Of a stretch of DNA of 64,000 nt, positions 18,666 through 31,106 are shown in pieces. The DNA is taken from NCBI RefSeq assembly GCF_001866645.1, contig NZ_MLYP01000008.1, positions 98,551 through 162,550 of the forward strand. Reading direction: 5' to 3'. Every line of letters starts with the position of its first letter. Position 1 is the stretch's first letter. The DNA comes from Streptomyces colonosanans (GTDB lineage: Bacteria > Actinomycetota > Actinomycetes > Streptomycetales > Streptomycetaceae). The position numbers and the translations under genes were made by a program. A model generated the notes under the pieces. The model was not told the DNA's origin and searched no databases. It saw nothing but the letters and a program-made list of their open reading frames with translations.

Positions 18666-19477
18666 ACGGAGCGAGCCGCGAGGCCCTGGCAGCCACACGT
18701 GAGCGTCTCGACGCGCTGACGGACTCCACGTCCGTGGACGCGACGCAGCTCGCCGACGAGCTGGCCGCCGTCACCGCGCTGCTCGACCGCGAGGGATCGC
18801 TGCGTCGGGTCCTCACCGACCCGGCGCAGTCCGGCGAGGCCAAGGCCGAGCTGGTCCAGCGTCTGCTGGGCGGCCAGGTCAGCGGGCCGACCGCGGACCT
18901 GGTGGCCGGCATGGTGCGCTCGCGCTGGTCGCAGCCGCGCGACCTGGTGGACGCGGTGGAGGAGCTGGCGAACATTGCCGACCTCACCGCCGCCGAGAAG
19001 GCGGGCGGGCTCGACAACGTCGAGGACGAACTGTTCCGGTTCGGCCGCATCGTCTCCTCGAACACCGAGCTGCGCGCCGCGCTGACCGACCGTTCCGCGA
19101 CCGCCTCGGCGAAGAGCGAGCTGCTGCGTCGGCTGCTCGGTGGCCGGGCCAACGTGACCACCGAACGTCTGGTGACGCGTCTTGTGACCGCGCCGCGGGG
19201 ACGTAGCCTGGAAGCGGGAATCGAGTCCCTGTCCAAGCTCGCCGCCGCGCGCCGTGACCGCATGGTCGCCGTCGTCACCTCGGCGGTACCGCTGAGCGAC
19301 ACCCAGAAGCGGCGCCTCGGTGCCGCGCTGGCCAGGGTCTACGGCCGCCAGATGCACCTCAACCTCGACGTGGACCCCGAGGTCCTCGGCGGGATCCGGG
19401 TGCAGGTCGGTGACGAGGTCATCAACGGTTCCGTCGCGGACCGACTCGAGGACGCCGCCCGCCGCATGGCGAGCTAA
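18662..19477 (+). CDS. atpH: ATP synthase F1 subunit delta
   Basis: Links the peripheral stalk to the alpha3beta3 head; 271 aa, about 90 residues longer than E. coli delta, as usual in actinobacteria. The N-terminal two thirds are helical, and the conserved C-terminal segment [33 protein letters not shown] is intact. Its ATG overlaps the atpF stop. A perfect GC-rich dyad lies in the 115-bp gap before atpA. Confidence 0.96.
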   Translation: MNGASREALAATRERLDALTDSTSVDATQLADELAAVTALLDREGSLRRVLTDPAQSGEAKAELVQRLLGGQVSGPTADLVAGMVRSRWSQPRDLVDAVEELANIADLTAAEKAGGLDNVEDELFRFGRIVSSNTELRAALTDRSATASAKSELLRRLLGGRANVTTERLVTRLVTAPRGRSLEAGIESLSKLAAARRDRMVAVVTSAVPLSDTQKRRLGAALARVYGRQMHLNLDVDPEVLGGIRVQVGDEVINGSVADRLEDAARRMAS

Positions 19478-19529
19478 GCGCAACTCCATACGCAGTACTA
19501 CGGCCCGCGTTGGGCCGTGCAGAGGATTC

Positions 19530-19546
19530 CTGGGGGCCGCCCCCAG
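19530..19546. promoter_or_regulatory. Perfect GC-rich dyad before atpA
   Basis: CTGGGGGC (19530-19537) and GCCCCCAG (19539-19546) flank a single base, followed by ACCCCC. This resembles a common streptomycete intergenic sequence type. It may be an RNA-processing or stability hairpin in the atp transcript. Confidence 0.45.
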
Positions 19547-19592
19547 ACCCCCAAAGAAACTTCGGGCCCAACAAGGAGAGCAGGGAACCCAG

Positions 19593-21185
19593 ATGGCGGA
19601 GCTCACGATCCGGCCGGAGGAGATCCGGGACGCGCTGGAGAACTTTGTCCAGTCGTACAAGCCGGACGCGGCCTCGCGCGAGGAGGTCGGTACGGTCACC
19701 CTTGCCGGCGACGGCATCGCGAAGGTCGAGGGTCTTCCCTCGGCCATGGCCAACGAACTGCTGAAGTTCGAGGACGGCACCCTCGGCCTCGCCCTCAACC
19801 TCGAGGAGCGCGAGATCGGTGCCATCGTCCTCGGTGAGTTCAGCGGCATCGAGGAGGGTCAGCCGGTGCAGCGCACCGGTGAGGTGCTCTCCGTGGCCGT
19901 CGGCGAGGGCTACCTCGGCCGCGTCGTCGACCCGCTCGGCAACCCCATCGACGGCCTCGGCGAGATCGACACCGAGGGCCGCCGCGCCCTCGAGCTGCAG
20001 GCCCCCACGGTCATGCAGCGCAAGTCGGTGCACGAGCCGATGGAGACGGGCTACAAGGCCGTCGACGCGATGACCCCGATCGGCCGTGGTCAGCGTCAGC
20101 TGATCATCGGTGACCGCCAGACCGGCAAGACCGCCCTGGCCGTCGACACGATCATCAACCAGCGTGACAACTGGCGCACCGGCGACCCGAAGAAGCAGGT
20201 CCGCTGCATCTACGTCGCCATCGGCCAGAAGGGCTCCACCATCGCGTCGGTCCGCCGCGCGCTGGAGGAGAACGGCGCGCTGGAGTACACGACCATCGTC
20301 GCCGCCCCGGCGTCCGACCCGGCGGGCTTCAAGTACCTGGCGCCCTACACCGGTTCGGCCATCGGTCAGCACTGGATGTACCAGGGCAAGCATGTCCTGA
20401 TCATCTTCGACGACCTCTCGAAGCAGGCCGACGCCTACCGCGCCGTGTCCCTGCTGCTGCGCCGTCCGCCGGGCCGCGAGGCCTACCCGGGTGACGTCTT
20501 CTACCTGCACTCCCGTCTGCTGGAGCGCTGCGCCAAGCTCTCCGACGACATGGGTGCCGGTTCGATGACCGGTCTGCCGATCGTCGAGACCAAGGCCAAC
20601 GACGTCTCGGCGTTCATCCCGACCAACGTCATCTCCATCACCGACGGCCAGTGCTTCCTGGAGTCCGACCTGTTCAACGCCGGTCAGCGTCCGGCCCTGA
20701 ACGTCGGTATCTCGGTCTCCCGTGTCGGTGGTTCGGCCCAGCACAAGGCGATGCGCCAGGTTTCCGGCCGTCTGCGCGTCGACCTCGCCCAGTTCCGTGA
20801 GCTGGAGGCGTTCGCCGCCTTCGGTTCCGACCTGGACGCCGCGTCGAAGTCCCAGCTGGAGCGCGGTCAGCGCATGGTCGAGCTGCTCAAGCAGAACCAG
20901 TACCAGCCGATGGCCACCGAGGACCAGGTCGTCTCCGTCTGGGCCGGCACCAACGGCCGTATGGACGACGTGCCGGTCATCGACATCCGCCGCTTCGAGA
21001 CGGAGCTCCTCGATTACCTGCACCGCAAGGAGCAGGGCCTGATGACCTCCATCAAGGAGGGCGCCAAGATGTCGAACGACACGATCCAGGCGATCGACGA
21101 CGCGGTCACCGAGTTCAAGAAGCAGTTCGAGACCTCGGACGGCAAGCTGCTCGGCGAGGACACTCCGGCCGCTGCCGCCAAGTGA
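19593..21185 (+). CDS. atpA: ATP synthase F1 subunit alpha
   Basis: Non-catalytic nucleotide-binding subunit of the F1 head; 530 aa. It shows the Walker A motif GDRQTGKTA, the Walker B region [13 protein letters not shown], the alpha signature [17 protein letters not shown] and the Arg that completes the catalytic site. The ATG at 19593 is chosen because of AAGGAGAGCAGGGAA just upstream and the standard [16 protein letters not shown] start; in-frame codons before it lie inside atpH and the intergenic dyad. A C-terminal extension ([19 protein letters not shown]) is typical of actinobacteria. Confidence 0.98.
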   Translation: MAELTIRPEEIRDALENFVQSYKPDAASREEVGTVTLAGDGIAKVEGLPSAMANELLKFEDGTLGLALNLEEREIGAIVLGEFSGIEEGQPVQRTGEVLSVAVGEGYLGRVVDPLGNPIDGLGEIDTEGRRALELQAPTVMQRKSVHEPMETGYKAVDAMTPIGRGQRQLIIGDRQTGKTALAVDTIINQRDNWRTGDPKKQVRCIYVAIGQKGSTIASVRRALEENGALEYTTIVAAPASDPAGFKYLAPYTGSAIGQHWMYQGKHVLIIFDDLSKQADAYRAVSLLLRRPPGREAYPGDVFYLHSRLLERCAKLSDDMGAGSMTGLPIVETKANDVSAFIPTNVISITDGQCFLESDLFNAGQRPALNVGISVSRVGGSAQHKAMRQVSGRLRVDLAQFRELEAFAAFGSDLDAASKSQLERGQRMVELLKQNQYQPMATEDQVVSVWAGTNGRMDDVPVIDIRRFETELLDYLHRKEQGLMTSIKEGAKMSNDTIQAIDDAVTEFKKQFETSDGKLLGEDTPAAAAK

Positions 21186-21206
21186 CGTAAGGAAGGGACC
21201 TGACTC

Positions 21207-23560
<2,354 letters not shown>

Positions 23561-23576
23561 CGTCGGGCTCTGAGCG

Positions 23577-23728
23577 GAGGGGGACGAGACCGCGTCGGCC
23601 ACGGCCCGCGTCCCGTCCCCCTCTCCACGCCACCGCATGACCGCGGGGATCGCGCCACCGCGCACGGCCCCCGCACCCCCCCCGCCGATGGGCGGGGCGG
23701 GCCCGGGGCACTTCGGTGCCCCGAGCCC
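23577..23728 (+). terminator. Two hairpins between atpD and atpC (partial terminator/attenuator)
   Basis: The first stem is GAGGGGGACG (23577-23586) with CGTCCCCCTC (23614-23623). The second is CGGGGCAC (23704-23711), the stable loop TTCG, and GTGCCCCG (23716-23723), extended by GGGC/GCCC across one mismatch to 23699-23728. TACTAGACTTATG follows at once and could hold a -10 element (TAGACT) for a separate atpC promoter. Confidence 0.6.
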
Positions 23729-23788
23729 TACTAGACTTATGACCCAACACCCGGCATCACCGCCGGGTGGTGACCCGAGGAGCCACCC

Positions 23789-24163
23789 TTGGCTGCTGAG
23801 CTGCACGTCGAGCTGGTCGCCGCCGACCGCCAGGTCTGGTCCGGCGAGGCCACCCTGGTCGTCGCGCGCACCACGTCCGGCGACATCGGCGTCATGCCCG
23901 GTCACCAGCCGCTGCTCGGTGTGCTGGAGTCGGGCCCGGTGACCATCCGTACGAGTGATGGTGGAACGGTCATCGCCGCAGTGCATGGCGGTTTCATCTC
24001 GTTCGCGGACGACAAGCTGTCGCTGCTGGCCGAGATCGCCGAACTGTCGGACGAGATCGATGTCCAGCGCGCGGAGCGGGCTCTCGAGCGCGCGAAGGCG
24101 GAGGCCGACGCCCTCGCCGAGCGTCGCGCGGAGGTCCGACTGCGCGCGGTGAACGCGCACTGA
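23789..24163 (+). CDS. atpC: ATP synthase F1 subunit epsilon
   Basis: Regulatory rotor subunit; 124 aa. The N-terminal beta-sandwich (ELHVELVAADRQVWSGEATLVVARTTSGDIGVMPGHQPLL) is summarised by the conserved GDIGVMPGHQPLL motif, and the C-terminal helical hairpin (AERALERAKAEADALAERRA) can act as an inhibitor of ATP hydrolysis. TTG start at 23789 with GAGGAG upstream. It is the last atp gene; a strong terminator follows. The weak start codon and the hairpins upstream both suggest lower output than atpD, in line with one epsilon per three beta. Confidence 0.97.
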   Translation: MAAELHVELVAADRQVWSGEATLVVARTTSGDIGVMPGHQPLLGVLESGPVTIRTSDGGTVIAAVHGGFISFADDKLSLLAEIAELSDEIDVQRAERALERAKAEADALAERRAEVRLRAVNAH

Positions 24164-24189
24164 ACCCAGCGCGCCGCGTCATGACGTGA

Positions 24190-24256
24190 CTCAGCCGCGG
24201 CCGGCCCGGAGCAATCCGGTGCCGGTCGCGGCTGAGGTGAATCCGGGTGTTTTTTC
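24190..24256 (+). terminator. Terminator of the atp operon
   Basis: CTCAGCCGCGGCCGG (24190-24204) pairs with CCGGTCGCGGCTGAG (24222-24236) with one G-T pair; an inner CCGGA/TCCGG stem closes on a GCAA tetraloop. A T-run (24250-24256) follows. This is a classical intrinsic terminator. Confidence 0.85.
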
Positions 24257-24292
24257 CGTTCCGTTACCTAGGAGACGAGGAGGTCGGTGTCG

Positions 24293-24739
24293 ATGGTCCT
24301 CGCCCTGAGTGTGATCGGAGCGGTCCTGGCACTCGTAGTGGTGGGGCTGTTCGTCTTCGGCCTCAGGCGGCGCCTCATCCAGCGCTCCGGCGGCACCTTC
24401 GACTGCAGCCTCAGATGGGACGTCCCGCAGGAGTCCGACACCAGTGGCAAGGGCTGGAGCTACGGCGTCGCCCGCTACAACGGTGATCGGGTCGAGTGGT
24501 TCCGCGTCTTCTCCTACGCCCTGCGCCCCCGTCGTGTGCTGGAACGCTCGGCGATCGAGGTGGCCGGCCGGCGCGACCCGGAGGGCGAGGAGGAGCTGGC
24601 GCTGCTCTCCGACGCGGTGATTCTCGCCTGCCACCACCGGGGTACCCGTCTGGAACTGGCGATGAGCGAGGATGCGCTGACCGGGTTCCTGGCGTGGCTC
24701 GAGGCCGCTCCACCCGGACAGAGGGTGAACGTGGCATAG
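24293..24739 (+). CDS. DUF2550 family membrane-anchored protein
   Basis: Conserved actinobacterial protein of about 148 aa found next to the atp operon. It has one N-terminal membrane segment (LALSVIGAVLALVVVGLFVFGLRRRL, given as the block around residues 3-25), then a cytoplasmic PH-like domain: GGTFDCSLRW, SYGVARYNGDRVEWFRVFS and the C-terminal LELAMSEDALTGFLAWLEA. The function is unknown. The start is taken as ATG 24293, nine bases after GAGGAGG; GTG 24287 is possible but too close to the ribosome site. A hairpin spans its stop codon. Confidence 0.85.
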   Translation: MVLALSVIGAVLALVVVGLFVFGLRRRLIQRSGGTFDCSLRWDVPQESDTSGKGWSYGVARYNGDRVEWFRVFSYALRPRRVLERSAIEVAGRRDPEGEEELALLSDAVILACHHRGTRLELAMSEDALTGFLAWLEAAPPGQRVNVA

Positions 24740-24751
24740 CCACATTCACCC
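24723..24751. terminator. 13-bp stem-loop spanning the DUF2550 stop codon
   Basis: GGGTGAACGTGGC (24723-24735) pairs with GCCACATTCACCC (24739-24751) with one wobble; the 3-nt loop ATA and the flanking bases include the TAG stop (24737-24739). Confidence 0.7.
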
Positions 24752-24767
24752 GCCGGTGGGGGGTTGC

Positions 24768-24789
24768 CCCCGGGGACGAAGCCCCGGGG
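24768..24789. terminator. Bidirectional GC hairpin between convergent genes
   Basis: Two copies of CCCCGGGG (24768-24775 and 24782-24789) flank ACGAAG. Each copy is itself a palindrome. It lies between the DUF2550 gene and the convergent chitinase gene and probably terminates the latter. Confidence 0.65.
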
Positions 24790-24811
24790 AGCATCACAGT
24801 GCGGTCCTTGG

Positions 24812-26638
<1,827 letters not shown>

Positions 26639-26685
26639 GGTGCGCCTCCTCGTTTGTGGGGGGGCATGACTGAGCGCTCTGCGCG

Positions 26686-26727
26686 AGAATAGAAAGGTCT
26701 GGACCATCGGTCAATGGGTCTGGACCA
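26686..26727 (-). promoter_or_regulatory. Chitinase promoter with paired DasR-type (dre) repeats
   Basis: On the minus strand, TTGACC (26709-26714 on plus as GGTCAA), a 17-bp spacer and TATTCT (26686-26691) form a good promoter. Two copies of TGGTCCAGACCY (plus strand AGGTCTGGACCA 26695-26706 and GGGTCTGGACCA 26716-26727) are 21 bp apart and flank the -35. They match the direct repeats known from Streptomyces chitinase promoters and the DasR operator half-dyads. Confidence 0.85.
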
Positions 26728-26756
26728 GTGTTGCGCAGTGCTCCGCCGGACCGCCG

Positions 26757-27398
26757 TCAGACCCCCAACTCCTGTGCCAGCACGGCGGCTTGGACCCGGC
26801 TCCGCAGCTCCAGCTTGCCCAGAAGACGGCTGACGTGCGTCTTCACCGTGGCCTCCGCCATGTCCAGCCGGACCGCGATCTCGGCATTGGAGAGCCCCTC
26901 ACCGAGGCAGGACAGCACCTCGCGCTCGCGTCGGGTGAGTACCTCCAGGGCCGACGGGTCGGCCGACGGCTCCCGTACGGGCGTGGCGGCGAACTCCGCG
27001 ATCAGCCGCCGGGTCACCGCCGGGGCGATCAGCCCCTCGCCCCGTGCCACCGTCCGCACGGCGGCGATGAGGTCCTTCGCCTCCGTGTTCTTCAGCAGGA
27101 ACCCCGACGCGCCCGCCCGCAATGCCCCGAACACATACGCGTCCAGGTCGAACGTCGTGAGCACCAGGACGTCGGCGAGCCCTTCCGCGACCACCTGCCG
27201 GGTCGCCGACACCCCGTCAAGACGCGGCATCTGCACATCCATCAGCACCAGATCGGGCCGCAACTCACGGGCGAGCGCCACCGCCTGCTCGCCGTCCGCC
27301 GCCTCCCCGACCACCTCGATGTCGGGCGCGCTGCGCAGGATCAGGACCAGCCCTGCCCGGACGGCGGACTGGTCCTCGGCGACGAGTACGCGGATCAC
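26757..27398 (-). CDS. NarL/LuxR-family response regulator
   Basis: DNA-binding response regulator, 213 aa. Receiver domain: acidic pair in LVAEDQ, phospho-acceptor Asp in LVLMDVQMPRLDG, Thr in VLVLTTFDLD and Lys in GFLLKNTEAKDL. A LuxR-type HTH follows (LTRREREVLSCLGEGLSNAEIAVRLDM and the ATVKTHVSRLLGKLELRSR recognition region). The GTG start at 27398 overlaps the histidine-kinase stop by four bases, so this start is preferred. It forms a pair with the upstream kinase; targets are not visible, although the chitinase gene lies just downstream in the same direction. Confidence 0.93.
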   Translation of the reverse strand: MIRVLVAEDQSAVRAGLVLILRSAPDIEVVGEAADGEQAVALARELRPDLVLMDVQMPRLDGVSATRQVVAEGLADVLVLTTFDLDAYVFGALRAGASGFLLKNTEAKDLIAAVRTVARGEGLIAPAVTRRLIAEFAATPVREPSADPSALEVLTRREREVLSCLGEGLSNAEIAVRLDMAEATVKTHVSRLLGKLELRSRVQAAVLAQELGV

Positions 27399-28576
27399 GT
27401 GGTTTCTCCTTGACGGACGTCGGTGACGGGAAGAACGGCGCGCACGGCCCACAGGGCCCCGTCGGGACCGGCCTCGAAGTCACCGCCGAGCAGCGCCGTC
27501 CGTTCCCTCATCCCGACGAGGCCGGCGCCGGAGCCCGGTGCGCGCGGTGTGCCCCGGTCACCGTACGGGCTGGTCACCCGCACCTCGAGGGCCTCGTCCC
27601 GCTGCACCAGCCGCACCGTGACCCGGCCGGTGTCGGCGTGCTTGAGGGCGTTTGTCAGGGACTCCTGGACGATCCGGTAGGCGGCCAGTTCCACCGGCAC
27701 GGGCACCTTCTCGTACTTCGTGTCGAGCGTGGCATCGAGCCCGTTGGCGCGGGCGTTGTCGACCAGGGCGCCGAGCCCGTCGAGCGTGGGGGTCGCGGCC
27801 GGTTCGCCCTCGGCGGTGCCGTTCCGGAGGATCCCGATCAGCCGCCGCATCTCGGCGAGCCCCTCCACGCTGTTCTCACGAATGACAGCCAGGGCCTCCT
27901 GGGAGGTCTTCGGGTCGTCGATGGACAGCGCGGCCGTGGAGTGGATGGCGATTGCGGACAGGTGGTTGGCCACCATGTCGTGCAACTCCCGTGCCATACG
28001 GGCGCGTTCGGCGGTGACGGCCTGGGTGCGGTCCATCTCGGCGAGCAGGGCGGTCTGTTCGGCGCGCAGACGTGCGGCGACGGCGGTGTCGCGATGGTTG
28101 CGCACCACCCAGCCGGTCGACGCGGGCAACAGGGTGACCGCCCCGACGGCCACCCCGATCAACAGGGCCTGCGGAACGCGCCAGACCATGAGCGGGACCA
28201 CGCTTCCGGCCACCGTGAGCACGCCCGTGATCCAGGGGACGCGACGGGCCGAGGCGGCGCTGCCGTACAGGACGGCCGCGTACACCAGGTCCGTGAACAT
28301 CACCACGGTGGCGAGATTGCCGCGCGTGAACAGGTCCGCGGTGACTGCCGCGGTCCCGATGAACAGTCCCGCCCTCGGGTGTGTACGGCGCAGCAGCTCG
28401 CAGCCCGCCGTCACCACGAGGGGGATCAGGACCACCCAGTCCTGATCGAGGACGCTCATCGGGTCGTCGCCGGTCCGGCTGTGCAGGCCGACGCTGATCA
28501 GGAAGAGCCCGCCGAGGAGCCCGCCCGCCGCAATAGCGACGTCGTGGTGGTGCGGGCGGGGGAGAGCTGCGGGCAT
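27395..28576 (-). CDS. NarL-type sensor histidine kinase
   Basis: Membrane sensor kinase, 393 aa. Several N-terminal membrane segments (about residues 15-140) form a 5-6 helix sensor without a large external domain. A coiled linker leads to the HisKA_3 box ARMARELHDMVANHLSAIA with the phospho-His, and a HATPase_c domain (YRIVQESLTNALKHAD, GSGAGLVGMRERTALLGG) follows. The ATG at 28576 sits behind GGATGGGG; GTG 28591 is an alternative. The signal sensed is unknown. Translationally coupled to its response regulator. Confidence 0.92.
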   Translation of the reverse strand: MPAALPRPHHHDVAIAAGGLLGGLFLISVGLHSRTGDDPMSVLDQDWVVLIPLVVTAGCELLRRTHPRAGLFIGTAAVTADLFTRGNLATVVMFTDLVYAAVLYGSAASARRVPWITGVLTVAGSVVPLMVWRVPQALLIGVAVGAVTLLPASTGWVVRNHRDTAVAARLRAEQTALLAEMDRTQAVTAERARMARELHDMVANHLSAIAIHSTAALSIDDPKTSQEALAVIRENSVEGLAEMRRLIGILRNGTAEGEPAATPTLDGLGALVDNARANGLDATLDTKYEKVPVPVELAAYRIVQESLTNALKHADTGRVTVRLVQRDEALEVRVTSPYGDRGTPRAPGSGAGLVGMRERTALLGGDFEAGPDGALWAVRAVLPVTDVRQGETT

Positions 28577-28727
28577 GACCCCATCCAACACGGTGTACCG
28601 GGCCTGTGCCTGATGCCGCAGGACGGTCCGTGACTACATCGAAGGATGCAGTCAGGGTTCCTCATCACCGACGACGAGAAGAGCCCCGTTCACAGGGAGC
28701 CTGGAGGAGGAACGAGAGGGGCGAGAT

Positions 28728-29300
28728 GTGATCGTCGGGTTGATCGTCGCCTGCGAGGTCGGCTTCTGGGTGCTGCTGGCCGCGGGCCTGGCCGTCCGCT
28801 ATCTGCTGAAGATGCGCCGCGCCAGTGTGGCGCTGCTGCTCGGCGAGCCGCTGCTGGAGGTGGTCCTGTTCGTGGTCACCGCCATCGACCTGCGCAACGG
28901 CGCGAAGCCGAGCTGGGAGCACGGGCTTGCGGCGCTGTACATCGGCTTCACCGTCGCCTACGGCCACTACACCATCCGCTGGCTCGACGGCCACGCCGCC
29001 CATCGCCTGGCCGGCGCCCCGCGCCCGCCGAAGCCGCCGAAGTACGGCCTGGCCCGCGCCCGCCACGAGGGCCGCCTCTGGCTGCGCACCGCCCTCGCCG
29101 CGGCGGTCGCCCTGGCCCTGCTGCAGGCGGCGGTCTGGTACGTCGGCGACGCGTCCGGTACCGAACCGCTGAGGTCCTGGCAGTGGACGGCGCTGCGCGT
29201 CGCCGGGATCCATGGAGTGATCGCTCTGACGTATCTGCTCTTCCCCAAGAAGGCCCCTGCCGGTGATGCTGCGCAAGGCCGGACGGCGGCCAGGCGCTGA
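28728..29300 (+). CDS. Conserved integral membrane protein, unknown function
   Basis: 190 aa with about four to five hydrophobic segments: VGLIVACEVGFWVLLAAGLA, VALLLGEPLLEVVLFVVTAI, LAALYIGFTVAYGHYTI, LRTALAAAVALALLQAAVWYV and VAGIHGVIALTYLLF. A basic, proline-rich cytoplasmic loop (APRPPKPPKYGLARARHEGR) lies in the middle and the C terminus is basic. GTG start behind GAGGGGCGAG. It is divergent from the two-component genes with 151 bp between. I do not recognise a functional family. Confidence 0.75.
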   Translation: MIVGLIVACEVGFWVLLAAGLAVRYLLKMRRASVALLLGEPLLEVVLFVVTAIDLRNGAKPSWEHGLAALYIGFTVAYGHYTIRWLDGHAAHRLAGAPRPPKPPKYGLARARHEGRLWLRTALAAAVALALLQAAVWYVGDASGTEPLRSWQWTALRVAGIHGVIALTYLLFPKKAPAGDAAQGRTAARR

Positions 29301-29363
29301 CCCGGCTGTGTAGCTCACCCGGCCGTGTGCGTGTGAAGTACGCCTTGCAGGCCCCGCGCAGGG

Positions 29364-29939
29364 TCAGTCGCGTTCGCCGCCCGGGACCCACAGCACGTCG
29401 CCGGTCTCCTTGTTGGCGTACCGGGCCAGGATGAACAGCAGGTCGGACAGCCGGTTCAGGTAGGTCGCGGTCAGCGGGTTCATCACCTCTCCGTGGACCT
29501 CCAGCGCGGCCCACGTCGAGCGCTCCGCGCGCCGTACGACCGTGCACGCCTGGTGCAGCAGGGCCGCGCCGGGCGTGCCGCCGGGCAGGATGAACGAGCG
29601 CAGCTTCTCCAGCTCGGCGAGGAAGCGGTCGCAGTCCGCCTCCAGCCGGTCGACGTAGAACTGCTCGACCCTCAGCGGCGGGAACTCCGGGTTCTCCACC
29701 ACCGGCGTCGACAGGTCCGCGCCCACGTCGAACAGGTCGTTCTGCACACGGGTGAGGACCTTGACGACCTCCTCGTCGAGGCCGCCCAGCGCGATCGCGG
29801 TACCGATCACCGCGTTCGCCTCGTTGGAGTCCGCGTAGGCGGAGATACGCAGGTCGGTCTTGGGTACGCGGCTCATGTCACCGAGGTGCGTCGTGCCCTT
29901 GTCGCCGGTCCGCGTGTAGATGCGTGTCAGGTTGACCAT
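29364..29939 (-). CDS. PduO-type cob(I)alamin adenosyltransferase
   Basis: Transfers the adenosyl group of ATP to cob(I)alamin to form coenzyme B12; 191 aa, typical. The ATP-binding N-terminal motif IYTRTGDKGTTHLGD, DLRISAYADSNEANAVIG, and the C-terminal ERSTWAAL ... LNRLSDLLFILARYAN signature are intact. The product is needed by adenosylcobalamin mutases such as IcmA at the end of this window. ATG at 29939. It converges with the membrane-protein gene upstream in coordinates (gap 63 bp). Confidence 0.95.
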   Translation of the reverse strand: MVNLTRIYTRTGDKGTTHLGDMSRVPKTDLRISAYADSNEANAVIGTAIALGGLDEEVVKVLTRVQNDLFDVGADLSTPVVENPEFPPLRVEQFYVDRLEADCDRFLAELEKLRSFILPGGTPGAALLHQACTVVRRAERSTWAALEVHGEVMNPLTATYLNRLSDLLFILARYANKETGDVLWVPGGERD

Positions 29940-29989
29940 GCGGCCAGCGTAGTCACCGCCTCAGCCGTGCGGCATGCCTGTGTCCGGTG

Positions 29990-30256
29990 TCAGCTGTTGT
30001 AAACCGTGGACCGGTGTCCGACGGCAACAACCCAGATCACCAGTTCCCCGTCTTCGATCGTGTAGATGACCCGGTAATCACCGACGCGGAGTCTGCGCCG
30101 GTCCGGCTGCGAGACGAGTGCGGTGGTGTTGAAGCCCAAGGGGTCGGTTTCGAGCTCGGTGAGCTTGGCCAGGATGCGGAGCGCTATGTCCCGGGGGACC
30201 TTGCGGAGTTCTGTTTGAGCCTCGGGCCGGAAGACGGTGCGGTACTTACTCACCAC
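29990..30256 (-). CDS. RelE/ParE-family toxin
   Basis: 88 aa, the usual size of RelE toxins, which cleave mRNA in the ribosome. Hallmarks: FRPEAQTELRKVPRDIALRIL in the N-terminal helices, and the C-terminal strands RRLRVGDYRVIYTIEDGELVIWVVAVGHR with the conserved basic residues, followed by the terminal Tyr. The start is one of two tandem GTG codons (30256 or 30253) and overlaps the end of the antitoxin gene, the standard toxin-antitoxin arrangement, with AGGGAG inside the antitoxin gene as ribosome site. Confidence 0.9.
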   Translation of the reverse strand: MVSKYRTVFRPEAQTELRKVPRDIALRILAKLTELETDPLGFNTTALVSQPDRRRLRVGDYRVIYTIEDGELVIWVVAVGHRSTVYNS

Positions 30257-30512
30257 GTGCCAGCGTCTCCCTCATGACGTCCTCGATGGGGACGCCGACC
30301 GCCGGATTCGCCATGCGCTCGTCGATGATCCGGTTGATCTCACGCTCCTCCCATTCCTGGTACTTGCGCAGGACCTCGATCGATACGACGGCGGCGACTT
30401 CTTTGCCCCGTCGCGTGATGACCGTCGGTGTATCGTCCCGATCCGCCCGCTCGACCACTTCCGCCAGGTGGGCGCGCACGTCACGGATGGACTCTATGGG
30501 CATCTGCATCAT
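30246..30512 (-). CDS. Phd/YefM-family antitoxin
   Basis: 88 aa. The N-terminal Phd fold (PIESIRDVRAHLAEVVERA, TPTVITRRGKEVAAVVSIEVL) binds DNA, and the charged C-terminal helix (YQEWEEREINRIIDERMANP) wraps the toxin. Three candidate ATG codons lie close together (30512, 30509, 30503); none has a good ribosome site, so a leaderless start is possible. A palindromic operator candidate abuts the start, consistent with autoregulation by the toxin-antitoxin complex. Confidence 0.88.
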   Translation of the reverse strand: MMQMPIESIRDVRAHLAEVVERADRDDTPTVITRRGKEVAAVVSIEVLRKYQEWEEREINRIIDERMANPAVGVPIEDVMRETLARGE

Positions 30513-30515
30513 GGA

Positions 30516-30549
30516 CCAAGTGTACACATGGTCGCACATGTACGCATGG
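30516..30549 (-). promoter_or_regulatory. Operator candidate of the toxin-antitoxin operon
   Basis: CCAAGTGTACACATGG (30516-30531) is a 16-bp palindrome with one mismatched pair. Its half TGTACACATGG (30521-30531) recurs as TGTACGCATGG (30539-30549) with an 18-bp period. It ends four bases before the first possible antitoxin start codon. Confidence 0.6.
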
Positions 30550-30583
30550 TCCCCGGTGGGAGGCTTCAGGCTGCGCCACCACA

Positions 30584-31024
30584 TCACCGGCCCGCGAACT
30601 CGCACCACACCACCTTGCCGGGGTCGCGCTCGCCCACGCCCCACTTGTCCGCCAGCTCCGCCACCAGCAGCAGCCCGCGCCCGCTCTCGCCCGGCTCCCC
30701 GGGGTCCGGGTGCGGGACGGCCGGGACGCCGCCTCCGCTGTCGTGGACCTCGATGCGCAGGGCGCCGCCGTCATACGGCAGCAGCCGCAGTTGGAAGCCG
30801 CGGCCGGGCGGTACGCCGTGCACCAGGGCGTTGGTGGTGAGTTCGCTGACGCACAGCAGGATGTCGTCCGCGCGGTCGGCCATGCCCCAGTCCGTGAGGG
30901 CGCTGTGTGTGAAGGAGCGGGCGGCCGGAACGGACTGGCGTTCGCGTCGGTAGAACCGCTCACGTGCGGTCGGGAGTGGTGTTTCGGTGTTCACCTGACG
31001 ATCGTCACGTTCCGTGGTCATCAT
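30584..31024 (-). CDS. RsbW/SpoIIAB-like HATPase_c protein (anti-sigma-type ATPase)
   Basis: 146 aa with a single GHKL ATP-binding domain: ILLCVSELTTNALVHG (N box), LRIEVHDSGGG (G1 box) and GRGLLLVAELADKWGV (G2 box). Streptomycetes have dozens of such proteins, acting as serine kinases or anti-sigma factors. It is divergent from the XRE-DUF5753 gene, whose DUF397 partner lies behind it; ATPase, XRE and DUF397 proteins commonly occur together. The start is uncertain: ATG 31024 or 31021, or GTG 30994, none with a strong ribosome site. Confidence 0.82.
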   Translation of the reverse strand: MMTTERDDRQVNTETPLPTARERFYRRERQSVPAARSFTHSALTDWGMADRADDILLCVSELTTNALVHGVPPGRGFQLRLLPYDGGALRIEVHDSGGGVPAVPHPDPGEPGESGRGLLLVAELADKWGVGERDPGKVVWCEFAGR

Positions 31025-31106
31025 GGAACAGTGCGCGTATCCGTACGGCCGGTGTGTACGCATACGCGCCGGTGAACGTAAGCACGCTGGTGGGGAGTTC
31101 TGCCGC

